Origin: an uncultured Eubacteriales bacterium
GTDB lineage: Bacteria; Bacillota; Clostridia; Christensenellales; UBA1242
Direction: 5' to 3'
Assembly: GCA_900552105.1 (NCBI GenBank)
Contig: URYH01000011.1
Span: 1 to 43,432, forward strand
Length of the DNA: 43,432 nucleotides
The translations under genes and the position numbers were made by a program. Positions 1 to 9,354 of this stretch are shown here, piece after piece. The notes under the pieces were generated by a model that saw nothing but the letters and a program-made list of their open reading frames with translations, was not told where the DNA came from and made no database searches. Position 1 is the stretch's first letter; each line of letters begins with the position of its first letter.

Positions 1-198
1 CTTTCTTAACTTCCTTCTTTGGTCTGCCTGGTCCACGAACTTCTTCTTTCTTTGGACGACCTGGACCTTTCTTAACTTCCTTCTTTGGTCTGCCTGGTCC
101 ACGAACTTCTTCTTTCTTTGGACGACCTGGACCTTTCTTAACTTCCTTCTTTGGTCTGCCTGGTCCACGAACTTCTTCTTTCTTTGGTCTGCCTGGTC
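1..198. repeat. 66-bp in-frame tandem repeat encoding paired AT-hooks
   Basis: Three copies of a 66-bp unit lie at 1-66, 67-132 and 133-198. The first two are essentially identical and the third diverges at its right end. On the minus strand each unit encodes 22 residues with two GPGRPKK motifs 11 residues apart. More diverged PGRP units continue to about position 370. The array runs off the window edge, so copy number is unknown. Confidence 0.9.
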
Positions 199-2650
199 CT
201 CTAACTTCTTCCTTCTTTGGACGACCAACTTTTCCAGTGGTGGTTTGTTTTGTTGAACCAGCAGGTCTTCCTGGGCCTTTTTTCTTTGCAGGTCTGCCTG
301 GTCCACGTCCTGCTTTTGCAGAAGTTGGACGACCGCGTTTTGCTTTTCTTGGTCTTCCTGGACCGCGAGTTGGCTCTTCGACCTCATAATCCTCGTCGTC
401 ATAGTCGTCGTAGTCTTCGTCATCATAATCGTCATAATTCTCGTAGTCGCCTTCTTCCCCTTCGTCAGTTTCCGGCTCTTCAACTGCAACGATTTTTTGT
501 TGTTTTTGTTTTTTGTTCTTTGATTGTTTTGCTACGACTGGAGTCTCTTCGTCCTCATCTTCTTCGTTTTCTTCAACAAATGTTGGAACAACTGTTTTGT
601 TGTCTTTTGTTTCGACTTCTGGTTGTTCACTCTTGTCAAAGAGTTCTTGTTCAGCCTCTGGAGTCACTTCTGTTTGTGATTCCTTACTCTCTTCAGCCTC
701 AGCAGGTTTTTCTTGCTCAGCCTTTTCCTCAACTGCTTTTTCCGCATCAAGTTCAGCCTGTTTTGCTTCTTCGTCAGCTTCTTGTTTTTCTTTCTCTAGT
801 TGTTCAAGAAGTGCTTTTGCTTCGTCTGGGTCATGGTAATTTCCGTCAATATCATAATATCCCCCAGTTTCATCAAAATATCTTCCTTGTGGATCATAGA
901 ATGTGCCATTTGGATAACGATAATATCCTTCGCTATCATAATAGCCTTCATACTCGTCAACAGGCGGATGCTCTTCACTTTCACCATTGTCAGTTTGCTC
1001 AATGTCTGGCGCTTGAACTTCTGGCTCTTCTGAAACATAATCTTGCACAGGTGCAGGTTGTTCAGTTGTTTCTTGTTCAACTGTTGTGTCTGTTTCAGGT
1101 TGATTCTCTTGTGCAGGAATCTCAATTTCTTCGGTTGTTGAATCGCCCTTCTTGCCAACAAGTGCGGATTTTGCTTTTTCAGCAGTTTCAATCAAGGCAT
1201 TTGTATAGAAAGTTTCTTTTTCAGATAATTCGCTATCAAAATTCTTAATTCTGTCTTTGAGTTGCGTGTTTTCATAAGATAGTTCTTGAACTTTGTCTTT
1301 GAGTTCAACAATTTGTTGAGCATAAGAATCTTTTGTTTCTGCCAAAGTTTCGCGTTCTTCTTTTTCTTTTTCGTTTGCAACTTTAAGCAAATTTTTGAAA
1401 ACTTTTGTCGAATATGTTTTGTATTCAGCGAGCATCGCTTTTTCGATGTATTTTCTTCTTTCTTCAAGCTCTGCTTTCTTTTTGTCAATCTCGCTTGTCA
1501 ACACTTCAAGTTCTTGATTAAATCTATATGTTTCCTCAGTGTTATCTTTTTCAAGTTGAGTGAGTTTTGAAATTTCTTGGTCTTGTTGCTTTTTGAGATA
1601 GTTACCTTCAATTCTGTTTGTTGAAGATTCTTGTTGCATACGGATTCTTTCAATATTTTCTTTTGCCGTTTGCATTTTTCTTTGAATTTCACGTTGAGTG
1701 TTGTCGTATGACTTTTTGAGGGTGTCAATTTGACTTTCAACTTGTTGGATTTCAGCAAGGAGTCTGTTTCTCAAACTCAAATATATTTCGGTTTCTTTCA
1801 TCGCTCTGTCCAAAATCAAAGAACCAGAAATATCAACTGAACCAAAATCATAAACTTCATGGTCAACAGCATTGCGTCTTGCTTTTTCAAGCTCTTCTTG
1901 CTCTTGACGTGCACGTTTTTCCAAGTATTCGTTGAGAGCTGGAATGCCTTTTGCAATTTCCTTCTTCGTGAACAAAACTTCAAAGTCAACATATTCAGGC
2001 ATTGTTGTCACAGCCTTGTCAATAAGTCTTTGGAAAATGTGGAATGTTTGATAAAGGTCAGAAAGATTTGCTGATTGTCTTGCGTTTTGATAGATGCCAT
2101 AGACACAACCAATAAATATTATCATTGATGGAATGATTAAAATTCTGAAAATAAATTGTGAAACAATGGACGATGGAGATGGTTGCAACGCCAAAACAGC
2201 AGCAGAAAACAAAACTGAAAGGGTTGTGAAAATGATTGTCAGCGCTTTCATTGTTTTGATGTTATATTTGACCGAACTTGAACGAAGTGGTTTTTCAATC
2301 ACATTATTTGAAGACATATAAAAAGATGGAGATTGCTCACGATACAACATATATTGTTGCCAGTGGTATCTCAAAACCTTTGGAACTTTCTTCATTTTCT
2401 TGTTAAATTCAATCAAATTATTTTCATTTATGTATGAATTATTAAGAAGATAAATATTAATTTTATCAATCGCACGAATGAGACGGAATTGATAGGCAAA
2501 ATGCGATTTAACCAAAAAGTAAATCACAAACAAAAGTTCTAGTCCAACAAAAACATAGAACAAAATATCGAGATTTTTCATTGAACTTCCAAGTCCGTTA
2601 AAATAGGTTTCAATAAATTTAAAAATCCCATCAAACAACAACTTTGACAT
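1..2650 (-). CDS. Membrane-anchored coiled-coil protein with AT-hook tail (partial, 3' end outside window)
   Basis: I read at least 883 codons from ATG at 2650 with no stop before the window edge, so the C-terminus is missing. A good ribosome site (AAGGAG, 7 nt spacing) fixes the start. Seen in order: a hydrophobic segment at about residues 28-48, a ~90-residue polar loop, and two more hydrophobic segments at about 138-156 and 170-188. A long Glu/Lys/Gln-rich coiled coil follows (about 220-490), then a Tyr/Gly-Asp repeat segment (about 564-611). An acidic Asp/Tyr stretch (about 724-754) precedes a basic tail from about 760 with many PGRPKK units, the core of AT-hook minor-groove binders. I do not recognise a named family. 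The layout suggests a cytoplasmic tail that binds AT-rich DNA from the membrane. TM1-loop-TM2-TM3-tail also recalls MotA/ExbB/ZorA topology, but I see no signature residues. Function is inferred only. Confidence 0.85.
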   Translation of the reverse strand, partial: MSKLLFDGIFKFIETYFNGLGSSMKNLDILFYVFVGLELLFVIYFLVKSHFAYQFRLIRAIDKINIYLLNNSYINENNLIEFNKKMKKVPKVLRYHWQQYMLYREQSPSFYMSSNNVIEKPLRSSSVKYNIKTMKALTIIFTTLSVLFSAAVLALQPSPSSIVSQFIFRILIIPSMIIFIGCVYGIYQNARQSANLSDLYQTFHIFQRLIDKAVTTMPEYVDFEVLFTKKEIAKGIPALNEYLEKRARQEQEELEKARRNAVDHEVYDFGSVDISGSLILDRAMKETEIYLSLRNRLLAEIQQVESQIDTLKKSYDNTQREIQRKMQTAKENIERIRMQQESSTNRIEGNYLKKQQDQEISKLTQLEKDNTEETYRFNQELEVLTSEIDKKKAELEERRKYIEKAMLAEYKTYSTKVFKNLLKVANEKEKEERETLAETKDSYAQQIVELKDKVQELSYENTQLKDRIKNFDSELSEKETFYTNALIETAEKAKSALVGKKGDSTTEEIEIPAQENQPETDTTVEQETTEQPAPVQDYVSEEPEVQAPDIEQTDNGESEEHPPVDEYEGYYDSEGYYRYPNGTFYDPQGRYFDETGGYYDIDGNYHDPDEAKALLEQLEKEKQEADEEAKQAELDAEKAVEEKAEQEKPAEAEESKESQTEVTPEAEQELFDKSEQPEVETKDNKTVVPTFVEENEEDEDEETPVVAKQSKNKKQKQQKIVAVEEPETDEGEEGDYENYDDYDDEDYDDYDDEDYEVEEPTRGPGRPRKAKRGRPTSAKAGRGPGRPAKKKGPGRPAGSTKQTTTGKVGRPKKEEVRGPGRPKKEEVRGPGRPKKEVKKGPGRPKKEEVRGPGRPKKEVKKGPGRPKKEEVRGPGRPKKEVKK

Positions 2651-2676
2651 ACAAACACTCCTTATGTTTTTTTGTT

Positions 2677-2685
2677 AGTATATCA
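2677..2685 (-). promoter_or_regulatory. Extended -10 promoter for the AT-hook gene
   Basis: On the minus strand TGA-TATACT forms an extended -10 (hexamer at 2677-2682) about 27 nt before the ATG at 2650. No convincing -35 is seen at the expected distance. A leader of about 15-20 nt would carry the AAGGAG site. Confidence 0.45.
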
Positions 2686-2735
2686 CAAGGAATATATTTT
2701 AACTAATATTTTGAAATATTTTTTTCAAAAATTAT

Positions 2736-2755
2736 AAAAAATTATGACATAATTT
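2736..2755 (-). terminator. Weak AT-rich terminator after addA
   Basis: Just past the addA stop, AAATTATG and CATAATTT form a short inverted repeat followed on the minus strand by a short U-run. The stem is all AT except one pair, so it is weak and read-through into the AT-hook gene is possible. Confidence 0.3.
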
Positions 2756-2756
2756 A

Positions 2757-5700
2757 TTAAATATTTTTACATTTTATAAGTCTGTTGTGATTGACATCAA
2801 CAACAAACACTTCATCAATTGTTTGATTTATTGCTTTTTGAACTGCGAGTTTATAGAGCAAAAGTTGTTTTTGATATTTTTTTATCAACATATTTTCATC
2901 ATTAATTTTCGTGACTTTATAGTCAAAAATATAATTCTTTTCACCCAAAACCAAGAGGTCAATTTTCCCTTGAACAATGAGAGCATCTTCCTCTCCCCCC
3001 TCAACAAGTTCGCTTTGGCAAATTTTTGCAATGAATTCCTTTTCGCGAAAGAGTTTTCCCGAAATATACGGACGCAAAAGTTCCATGATTTTCTGCACTT
3101 TTTCCGCATCAATCAGTGACACATTTTCGCCGTTTAATATTGAAGATATTTCTTGATTTAATTCACTCAAAGAATAGTGCTTTGAAAAATCAATTTTCTC
3201 AAATATCAAGTGATAAAGTGTTCCGACATCATTTGCAGCCACCCCACTCTCTTCGTGCTCTGTTTTTTCAAATCGTTTTGGCGAAAGGTTTTTTGAGGCA
3301 TAAAAATCATCATCAAATGCAAGGCTTGAAACCGAATTTTTTTGACATAAATTAATGCTATTTTTATGTGAATAATCAAAGTTAATATATTGATTTAATT
3401 GCTTAACCATATTGTCATTCGGTTTTGAAAAAATTGCAGGAATTTGCTCTTTTTGTTCATTTTCACTTTCCCCAGAACAAAAAAGTTCAATCGAATAAAA
3501 GTTTTGTTCATCTTCAAACAAATAATCTTTTCCAAACTTAAGGCAATTTTGCGCCTTGTCATCAAGCACACCCAAAACCAAATCAATGTAATTTTTTATA
3601 TTTAGAACATCATATTCATCTTCAATTTTCTGTATCTGTGAAATATTTTTCACTCCACTCATAACCAAAATATTTCTTGCTCTAGTCATCGCGACATAAA
3701 GCAAACGCAATTCTTCCGCCAGATCCATTTTCTGTCTTTGTTCCAAAACAAAACTCTTTTGCAACGAATTAATTTTTTCATTATCATCATCAACAAACTT
3801 CACAGCAAAACCATATCCATCACAATAAGATAACGCATGGTTTAGTTCTTTTGAAGAAAAATCTCTATCGCAATCAAACAAAATCACAATTGGGTATTCC
3901 AAGCCTTTTGATGAATGGATTGTGTCAATTCCAACAAAATCTTGATCGCCGGTAGAAAAATTGGGTGCTTGTGGACCGTCATCACAATCAAAATAATCCA
4001 AAAGTTCACGAACCTGCTTAAATCCCGATTCAATCAAAGAATAGAGTGCATCAAGCCTTTCACATTTTGCAGCCCCACCAAATTTGGTTTGAGCATCAAT
4101 ATAATAGCCTGTATCAAAAATCAAATATTTGACCGCCGCAACCAAGCCCTCAAACTCGAATTTCTTTTCCATTTCATCAAAAATATTCATCGCATTTTTG
4201 ATCTTAAGCGAAATGTCATCATCAATTTCTGACGCATATTTTTTGACACAATCAGAAAAATATTTTTCATCTTCAAATTTTTGTCTGATCTGACCACACT
4301 CATCAAAACTGACTCCTCCAAAAAACGAGCAGATCAATGAAAGGATACAAATGTCATTATTCCTGTCTTGCAATAGTTTTAAAACATCCAGAATAATTCT
4401 AACTTCTGCAAATTTTGCAAGTTCTTGTTTGCTGGAAGCAACAACAGGAACTCCGCAAGAAATTAGTTCTTGACAAAGCAAGTCAATTTGTTTTCTCGAT
4501 CTCATCAAAATCATAAAATCAGAAAAATTTGTATCTCTCCACACCCCGAGTTTTTCATCATAAATTTTTTGGGATTTCAATTTGAGAATTTTTTGAGCAA
4601 TCATACGAGCTTCATTTCTCTTGTTGAGTTGTGTTTGAAACATTGAATTGTCTTTTGATAAATCATAAACTCCGCCGTCAACAATATCTTCTTTTTCATC
4701 CACTTCATCCACCAAACAAATCTCCACTGATGGCACGCTCATTCTTGGATAGTCTGTGTATGGTTCAAACATTGAGTCTTTTTCGTAGTTAATCCCACAT
4801 GTATTCACAGTCATAATCTTTGAAAAAACAATGTTTGCAAAATTAAGAATATCCTTGTTGCTTCTAAAATTACAATTAAGTTTTTTTGCGACACCCCCAT
4901 CGCCATTTGAAAACCTTTCCATCATGTCTTGAAAAATTTTTGGAGTTGAGCCTCGGAATCCATAAATGCTTTGTTTGATATCCCCAACACTCATCAATGT
5001 TGAAGCGTCCAGCTTTGACAAAATTGCCATCTGCACTGGATTTGTGTCTTGAAATTCGTCAACAAAAATATATTTGTATTGCTTTGCAATGCTTTCGCAA
5101 ACCTTTTTATTTTCCAAAAGTTTCAAAAACTTGTGTTCAAGGTCAGAAAAATCCAACACATTTTTCCTTGATTTTTGTTCGTTGTAAATATTTCTTGCAG
5201 TTTTGCAAATTTCGATCAAATCACAAATTGCTTGTTTTGCATTAGCACATAGCCCAGCCAACTTATCTCTATCAATAAGTGAAAGCTTTTTGCATAAATC
5301 AGAATATCTTTTCTTAAATTTGTCTCGAAACATTATGGCAAGAATTTCAGTTTCATCTTTTTTGTCATATGAATATCTAGGAGCACTGACACCATCAAGA
5401 AAAATTCTGGCATTTTGTTCGTATGTTTGATCTTCACGAATCATATCCAAATGATCAAAAAACACTCTCAAATGAGTTTTTAGTTTGATTCTGTCTTCGC
5501 TCAAATTTTCAATGAGTCGTGCAAACATTTTTTTGTTGTGTGAGCAAAATTCAATAATTCGCTGATTGAAATAATCTTCAAGATTTGCAACCTGATCTTC
5601 ATCAAAAAGACGAACTGAATCTTGTTCGAATGTCTCGCTTTCAATTTGATTTGACATAATGCCATCAATAAATTTTATTGCGTCTTCAATGACAAAATCG

Positions 5701-6191
5701 CCCCTGGATTCTGTCATATGACTTGCCATATCCTCAAATCTTTGCGAATTGATGGACTTAAAATCAGATATCGCAACTTTAATGCATTTGTCAAAAAGCA
5801 CATTTCGTTTACTCTCTTCCAAAAGTCCAAAGTTTGCAGAGATTTTCGCTTGATAAAAATATTTTTTTAACATTTTTTGACAGAATGCGTGAATGGTTGA
5901 AATATCACAAACTCGAATGAGGTCAAGTTGTTCAACAAGTTCGGGATTCTCGTCCACTTTTTCCATAAGTTTTGTTTCAAGACGCTGCGACATTTCGTTT
6001 GCCGCTTGATTCGTGAATGTCAAAATCAACATTTCATCAAGGTTTGCGTGAACTTCTTTGTCCTTGCTCAAAAGAATTTTCAAAATACGCTCAATCATAA
6101 CAAAAGTTTTGCCACTGCCGGCTGAGGCACTAACAATCATATCAACTTTCTTTTCGTTAATAATACTCTTTTGTTCACTAATATCTTTCAT
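2757..6191 (-). CDS. addA: AddA, ATP-dependent helicase/nuclease subunit A
   Basis: This UvrD-like helicase with a C-terminal RecB-type nuclease is one half of AddAB, which resects double-strand breaks for RecA loading. The 1144 residues fit the family. Walker A SAGSGKT lies at about 23-29 and helicase motif II DEFQDTN near 378. The nuclease has GKIDLL, IFDYKV near 1090 and a downstream QLLLY motif, so it looks catalytically complete. I start at ATG 6191, which has GGGAG 5 nt upstream; an in-frame TTG at 6203 is less likely. The ATG overlaps the addB stop by 4 nt (ATGA), indicating translational coupling. Confidence 0.95.
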   Translation of the reverse strand: MKDISEQKSIINEKKVDMIVSASAGSGKTFVMIERILKILLSKDKEVHANLDEMLILTFTNQAANEMSQRLETKLMEKVDENPELVEQLDLIRVCDISTIHAFCQKMLKKYFYQAKISANFGLLEESKRNVLFDKCIKVAISDFKSINSQRFEDMASHMTESRGDFVIEDAIKFIDGIMSNQIESETFEQDSVRLFDEDQVANLEDYFNQRIIEFCSHNKKMFARLIENLSEDRIKLKTHLRVFFDHLDMIREDQTYEQNARIFLDGVSAPRYSYDKKDETEILAIMFRDKFKKRYSDLCKKLSLIDRDKLAGLCANAKQAICDLIEICKTARNIYNEQKSRKNVLDFSDLEHKFLKLLENKKVCESIAKQYKYIFVDEFQDTNPVQMAILSKLDASTLMSVGDIKQSIYGFRGSTPKIFQDMMERFSNGDGGVAKKLNCNFRSNKDILNFANIVFSKIMTVNTCGINYEKDSMFEPYTDYPRMSVPSVEICLVDEVDEKEDIVDGGVYDLSKDNSMFQTQLNKRNEARMIAQKILKLKSQKIYDEKLGVWRDTNFSDFMILMRSRKQIDLLCQELISCGVPVVASSKQELAKFAEVRIILDVLKLLQDRNNDICILSLICSFFGGVSFDECGQIRQKFEDEKYFSDCVKKYASEIDDDISLKIKNAMNIFDEMEKKFEFEGLVAAVKYLIFDTGYYIDAQTKFGGAAKCERLDALYSLIESGFKQVRELLDYFDCDDGPQAPNFSTGDQDFVGIDTIHSSKGLEYPIVILFDCDRDFSSKELNHALSYCDGYGFAVKFVDDDNEKINSLQKSFVLEQRQKMDLAEELRLLYVAMTRARNILVMSGVKNISQIQKIEDEYDVLNIKNYIDLVLGVLDDKAQNCLKFGKDYLFEDEQNFYSIELFCSGESENEQKEQIPAIFSKPNDNMVKQLNQYINFDYSHKNSINLCQKNSVSSLAFDDDFYASKNLSPKRFEKTEHEESGVAANDVGTLYHLIFEKIDFSKHYSLSELNQEISSILNGENVSLIDAEKVQKIMELLRPYISGKLFREKEFIAKICQSELVEGGEEDALIVQGKIDLLVLGEKNYIFDYKVTKINDENMLIKKYQKQLLLYKLAVQKAINQTIDEVFVVDVNHNRLIKCKNI

Positions 6192-9100
6192 TTTTTCTCC
6201 CAAAATGAATCGCTAACACTTTTTATAATACGCGGGCGATTTGCTCCGTTCATATCAAATTGACAAACACCCAAAAATTTGCAATTATCACAAGTTTGAT
6301 TAATTCCGTCTCTTTGTGGCGAACAGTTGATAAACCCTGCTTTGATGTTCCTTAAATTTGTCTTCATAATTTCAACAGCATAATTCTTGCGATTTTCAAA
6401 ATTATTTTCATTCACCAGCACAAAATTCTTTGTCTTTTTAGGCTGCTTTTTGGAAGTTAAATTAAGACCCAAAACACCTCCGTCAACAGAATAATCAGGA
6501 TCAAAGTTTTCCAATTCACCCTCAAGCAAATACCCCTCATATTTCTTCTTTAATTTTTTATTCGAAATTGGTGCGTAAAAAGCCCCAACCGTCTTCAATC
6601 CGCAGAATTTTTCAAGTGCACGACAATATACAAAAATTTGAATCTTGTTTCCATAATAAAAATTTTTGCTTGATCGATCAACTTTCCCAGTTTTGTAATC
6701 AATAACAATTGCTTTGTCGTCCAATCTGTCAATTCGATCCACCACGCCAAAAAAAGCAAGATCGGTCAACTCTTCATCAAAGCCGTCACCACGAACAACA
6801 AATTCCAAATTTGAGATCTTAAATTTTGAAACGCTTTGATTGGCAACAATGTCTTTTATTGTTTTAACACATTCTTTTTTCAACCTGTCAAGACCATATT
6901 TAAATTTTTTATGACCAAACAAAACAGCATATTCCGTTTTTTTCGACAGTTCTCCAAAAGCAAACTCAACAAACCTTTCTGGATCTTTGGTTTGTTTTGC
7001 AGAAAAATATTTTTCCAAAACAAAATGCACAATATTTCCAGTGAGAATTGGGTCGAGATCAATTGGTCTTTTTTCAGTGATTCCAAGTCCTTTTTCAACG
7101 TAATACTTAAATGGACATTTCGCATATGTTTCCAGACCAGAAACAGAAAATCTTTTTTTCTTCAAAAGAACATCAGAATTTGAAAGATTTTTTATGGTGT
7201 TTTTTCTATTGATTTGAGAAACAATTTGTTCAATTTTTGAATCATTTTTTGAAAGCAAATAAAACAAGGAATTGTAGTTCTCTGCTGATTGAATATTTGG
7301 AGAAAGCAAGTAATTAATTAATTGCCGTTTTGCTCTTTTTGAGTTCGAAATTTGTTTTGCAAAATCCTCGCTTTGAATTTCGCCCGCAAAGCCAATTTTT
7401 TGAACATTTTCAGCAAACATTTTCACAAGCCCCAAAACAAAAGTTGACTCTGTGAGTTTCTTGCCATCGTCCCCCAGTGCCACCCACGAAACAAATAGTT
7501 TTTGTTTTGGAATGGAAAGCACTGAACAGAGTTTGAGTCTTTTTCGCAGGTTTATCGTTCTTATTGTTGGATCGATTTTGACCTTGCCAGAAAAACGTGC
7601 AATGTCTTTGTCCGAAATGAGTCCAACATCTTTTTGAAAGTCTGGCATTCGATCTTGATTTGCCCCACACAAAAAGAATATTTTGCCGTTTTCAAAAAAA
7701 CTTTTCGAAACATCGCCCACAAAAACCTGGTCAACGCCGAGTGGCACAACAGAAAGTTTCGCGCTTTCAAACACATTGTTCAAAAGAACAACAAACTCAG
7801 AAAATGCCAACCTTTCGTCCTTTGTTTCTTCTTCAAAAACATTGAAAATATCTTCAATTTTTTCATTTATTTTTTCGTATATTTTTTGATTTTCAAGGTC
7901 GCCATTTTCCAAGTGATAATCGTGCATTTTTTGTGTTGTTTTTTGCATATCAAATGCATCAAAAATATTTCTTAAAAATCCAACAAAATCACCACCCAAA
8001 ACGCAGCCATTTTTATCAATAAAATGAGGTGTAATTATATTCAAAATATTTTTTATTTTTTCATATGTTTTTTCATCGTTTTCGTTTTCTAATTTATGTA
8101 AATCAAGGTCTTGGTCAACAAATTTATATTTGTCCAAAAACTCGCAAATTTCGCTTCGTTCACAACCATCAAGGTTTGAATATATATTGGAAATAATGTC
8201 ATACAAGATTGACATATCTTTTTCTTCAAGAAATTCAAAAACAAGATTTAAAAATTCAATCGGTTTTGTCTGGGCAAGCGTTATGTCAACATCAAAAAAA
8301 CATGGGATTTCATAGTCCTCAAAAATCCTTTTCATCAGGCAATAATTTTCATCCAGCGCACTAACCCCAACAACACAGTCCGAATATCTGCCGCCCAAAA
8401 CAACGTGACTTTTAATCTCTCTTGCCACTGCTTCAAATTGGGCTTCAGACGTTGAACACTCCCAAAAATTTGCAAAATTTTTCAAATTGATGTTTTGCGG
8501 ATTTGATAAATAGATGTTGTTTGAAATAAAGTTTGAAACAAAGTTTGATGAAGTCACAATTTTTTCTTCAATTTCAACACCCGCCTCTCTCACCAAGTTT
8601 TTGAGATTGCCCTCAAGTGAAGTGTCGTAAATAAATTTGTTTTTTTGTTGAGGTTGTGGACACGCCAAAGCAAACTCAACACTTTTTGCTTTTTTTAGGA
8701 GCAAGTTCACAATGCTGAGCCCTTGCGATGTCATGCTGTCAAAAAACGCAAAGTATATCCTTGTGTTTCCAAAATCTGCTTTTTCAATATTTTGAATAAA
8801 CACATCAAGGAAATCCGCCAGATCCACTCCCGTTTTTTGCTTTTCTTCATAATTTTTATAGATAAGATAGATGTCGTGAATTTTGTCATCGGCAAGTTTT
8901 TCAAGTTGTTCTGGAGTTACTTCGCTTGTTTTGAGTTGCGAAATTGTGTTTTTTATTTGTTGCAAAAACGAAACATCGATATTGGATTTTGGAAAAAACT
9001 TGAAATTATCTTTCTCTTCATAAACCGCTTTTCCAAGTGCAATGAGAGCGCCGTTGTTCGACATTGATTTTGGCATGGCATTTTGCTTTTGGAGAATGAG

Positions 9101-9316
9101 GGAAGCAAATCTGTTGATTCCCATAACTTTGATGTTTAGAGTCGAACTGATGCCAAGTTTTTCAAAAACCAATTTTTCAGTAATGAGTGAGTATCTGTCT
9201 GGAACAATAATAATTTGATCCTCTTCAAAACACGAAACAAACGGAGCAATATCCGCAACCACTTGCTCCGATGCACTCGTTATATCAATTCCTTTTGTCA
9301 AAATCAACCTACTCAC
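6188..9316 (-). CDS. addB: AddB, ATP-dependent helicase/nuclease subunit B
   Basis: The 1042-residue protein is the inactivated-helicase and nuclease partner of AddA. The nuclease core reads GVVDRID then VIDYKTGK (near 874), with a following Gln motif. The four cysteines expected for the AddB iron-sulfur staple are present: one in KCPFKYYVEK near 734 and CDNCKFLGVC plus nearby residues at about 997-1017. The N-terminal strand LILTKG lines up with the family start, but the GxxGSGKT P-loop usually found there is absent and replaced by GIDITSASE. The start codon is GTG with no Shine-Dalgarno sequence, and a -10 box sits 6 nt upstream. addB is first in the addBA operon. Confidence 0.93.
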   Translation of the reverse strand: MSRLILTKGIDITSASEQVVADIAPFVSCFEEDQIIIVPDRYSLITEKLVFEKLGISSTLNIKVMGINRFASLILQKQNAMPKSMSNNGALIALGKAVYEEKDNFKFFPKSNIDVSFLQQIKNTISQLKTSEVTPEQLEKLADDKIHDIYLIYKNYEEKQKTGVDLADFLDVFIQNIEKADFGNTRIYFAFFDSMTSQGLSIVNLLLKKAKSVEFALACPQPQQKNKFIYDTSLEGNLKNLVREAGVEIEEKIVTSSNFVSNFISNNIYLSNPQNINLKNFANFWECSTSEAQFEAVAREIKSHVVLGGRYSDCVVGVSALDENYCLMKRIFEDYEIPCFFDVDITLAQTKPIEFLNLVFEFLEEKDMSILYDIISNIYSNLDGCERSEICEFLDKYKFVDQDLDLHKLENENDEKTYEKIKNILNIITPHFIDKNGCVLGGDFVGFLRNIFDAFDMQKTTQKMHDYHLENGDLENQKIYEKINEKIEDIFNVFEEETKDERLAFSEFVVLLNNVFESAKLSVVPLGVDQVFVGDVSKSFFENGKIFFLCGANQDRMPDFQKDVGLISDKDIARFSGKVKIDPTIRTINLRKRLKLCSVLSIPKQKLFVSWVALGDDGKKLTESTFVLGLVKMFAENVQKIGFAGEIQSEDFAKQISNSKRAKRQLINYLLSPNIQSAENYNSLFYLLSKNDSKIEQIVSQINRKNTIKNLSNSDVLLKKKRFSVSGLETYAKCPFKYYVEKGLGITEKRPIDLDPILTGNIVHFVLEKYFSAKQTKDPERFVEFAFGELSKKTEYAVLFGHKKFKYGLDRLKKECVKTIKDIVANQSVSKFKISNLEFVVRGDGFDEELTDLAFFGVVDRIDRLDDKAIVIDYKTGKVDRSSKNFYYGNKIQIFVYCRALEKFCGLKTVGAFYAPISNKKLKKKYEGYLLEGELENFDPDYSVDGGVLGLNLTSKKQPKKTKNFVLVNENNFENRKNYAVEIMKTNLRNIKAGFINCSPQRDGINQTCDNCKFLGVCQFDMNGANRPRIIKSVSDSFWEKK

Positions 9317-9322
9317 ACGCTT

Positions 9323-9350
9323 ATTTTATCACACGCGCGAAATTTGACAA
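9323..9350 (-). promoter_or_regulatory. addBA promoter, probably leaderless
   Basis: On the minus strand TTGTCA (9345-9350), a 16-bp spacer and TAAAAT (9323-9328) preceded by TGA form a good extended -10 promoter. The -10 ends 6 nt before the GTG start, so transcription should begin at or next to the start codon. Confidence 0.6.
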
Positions 9351-9354
9351 AACA

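Noticed and set aside
1..198. Possible CRISPR array from regularly spaced repeats
   Set aside because: The 66-bp units are contiguous, have no variable spacers, and encode an in-frame AT-hook peptide.
217..1248. A 343-codon open frame on the plus strand opposite the AT-hook gene
   Set aside because: It mirrors the low-complexity repeats of the minus-strand gene, has no ribosome site and no recognisable domain; the minus frame is far longer and coherent.
1..2650. A Zorya defence system
   Set aside because: Only a general layout similarity to ZorA; no ZorB, ZorC, ZorD or ZorE is visible in the window.
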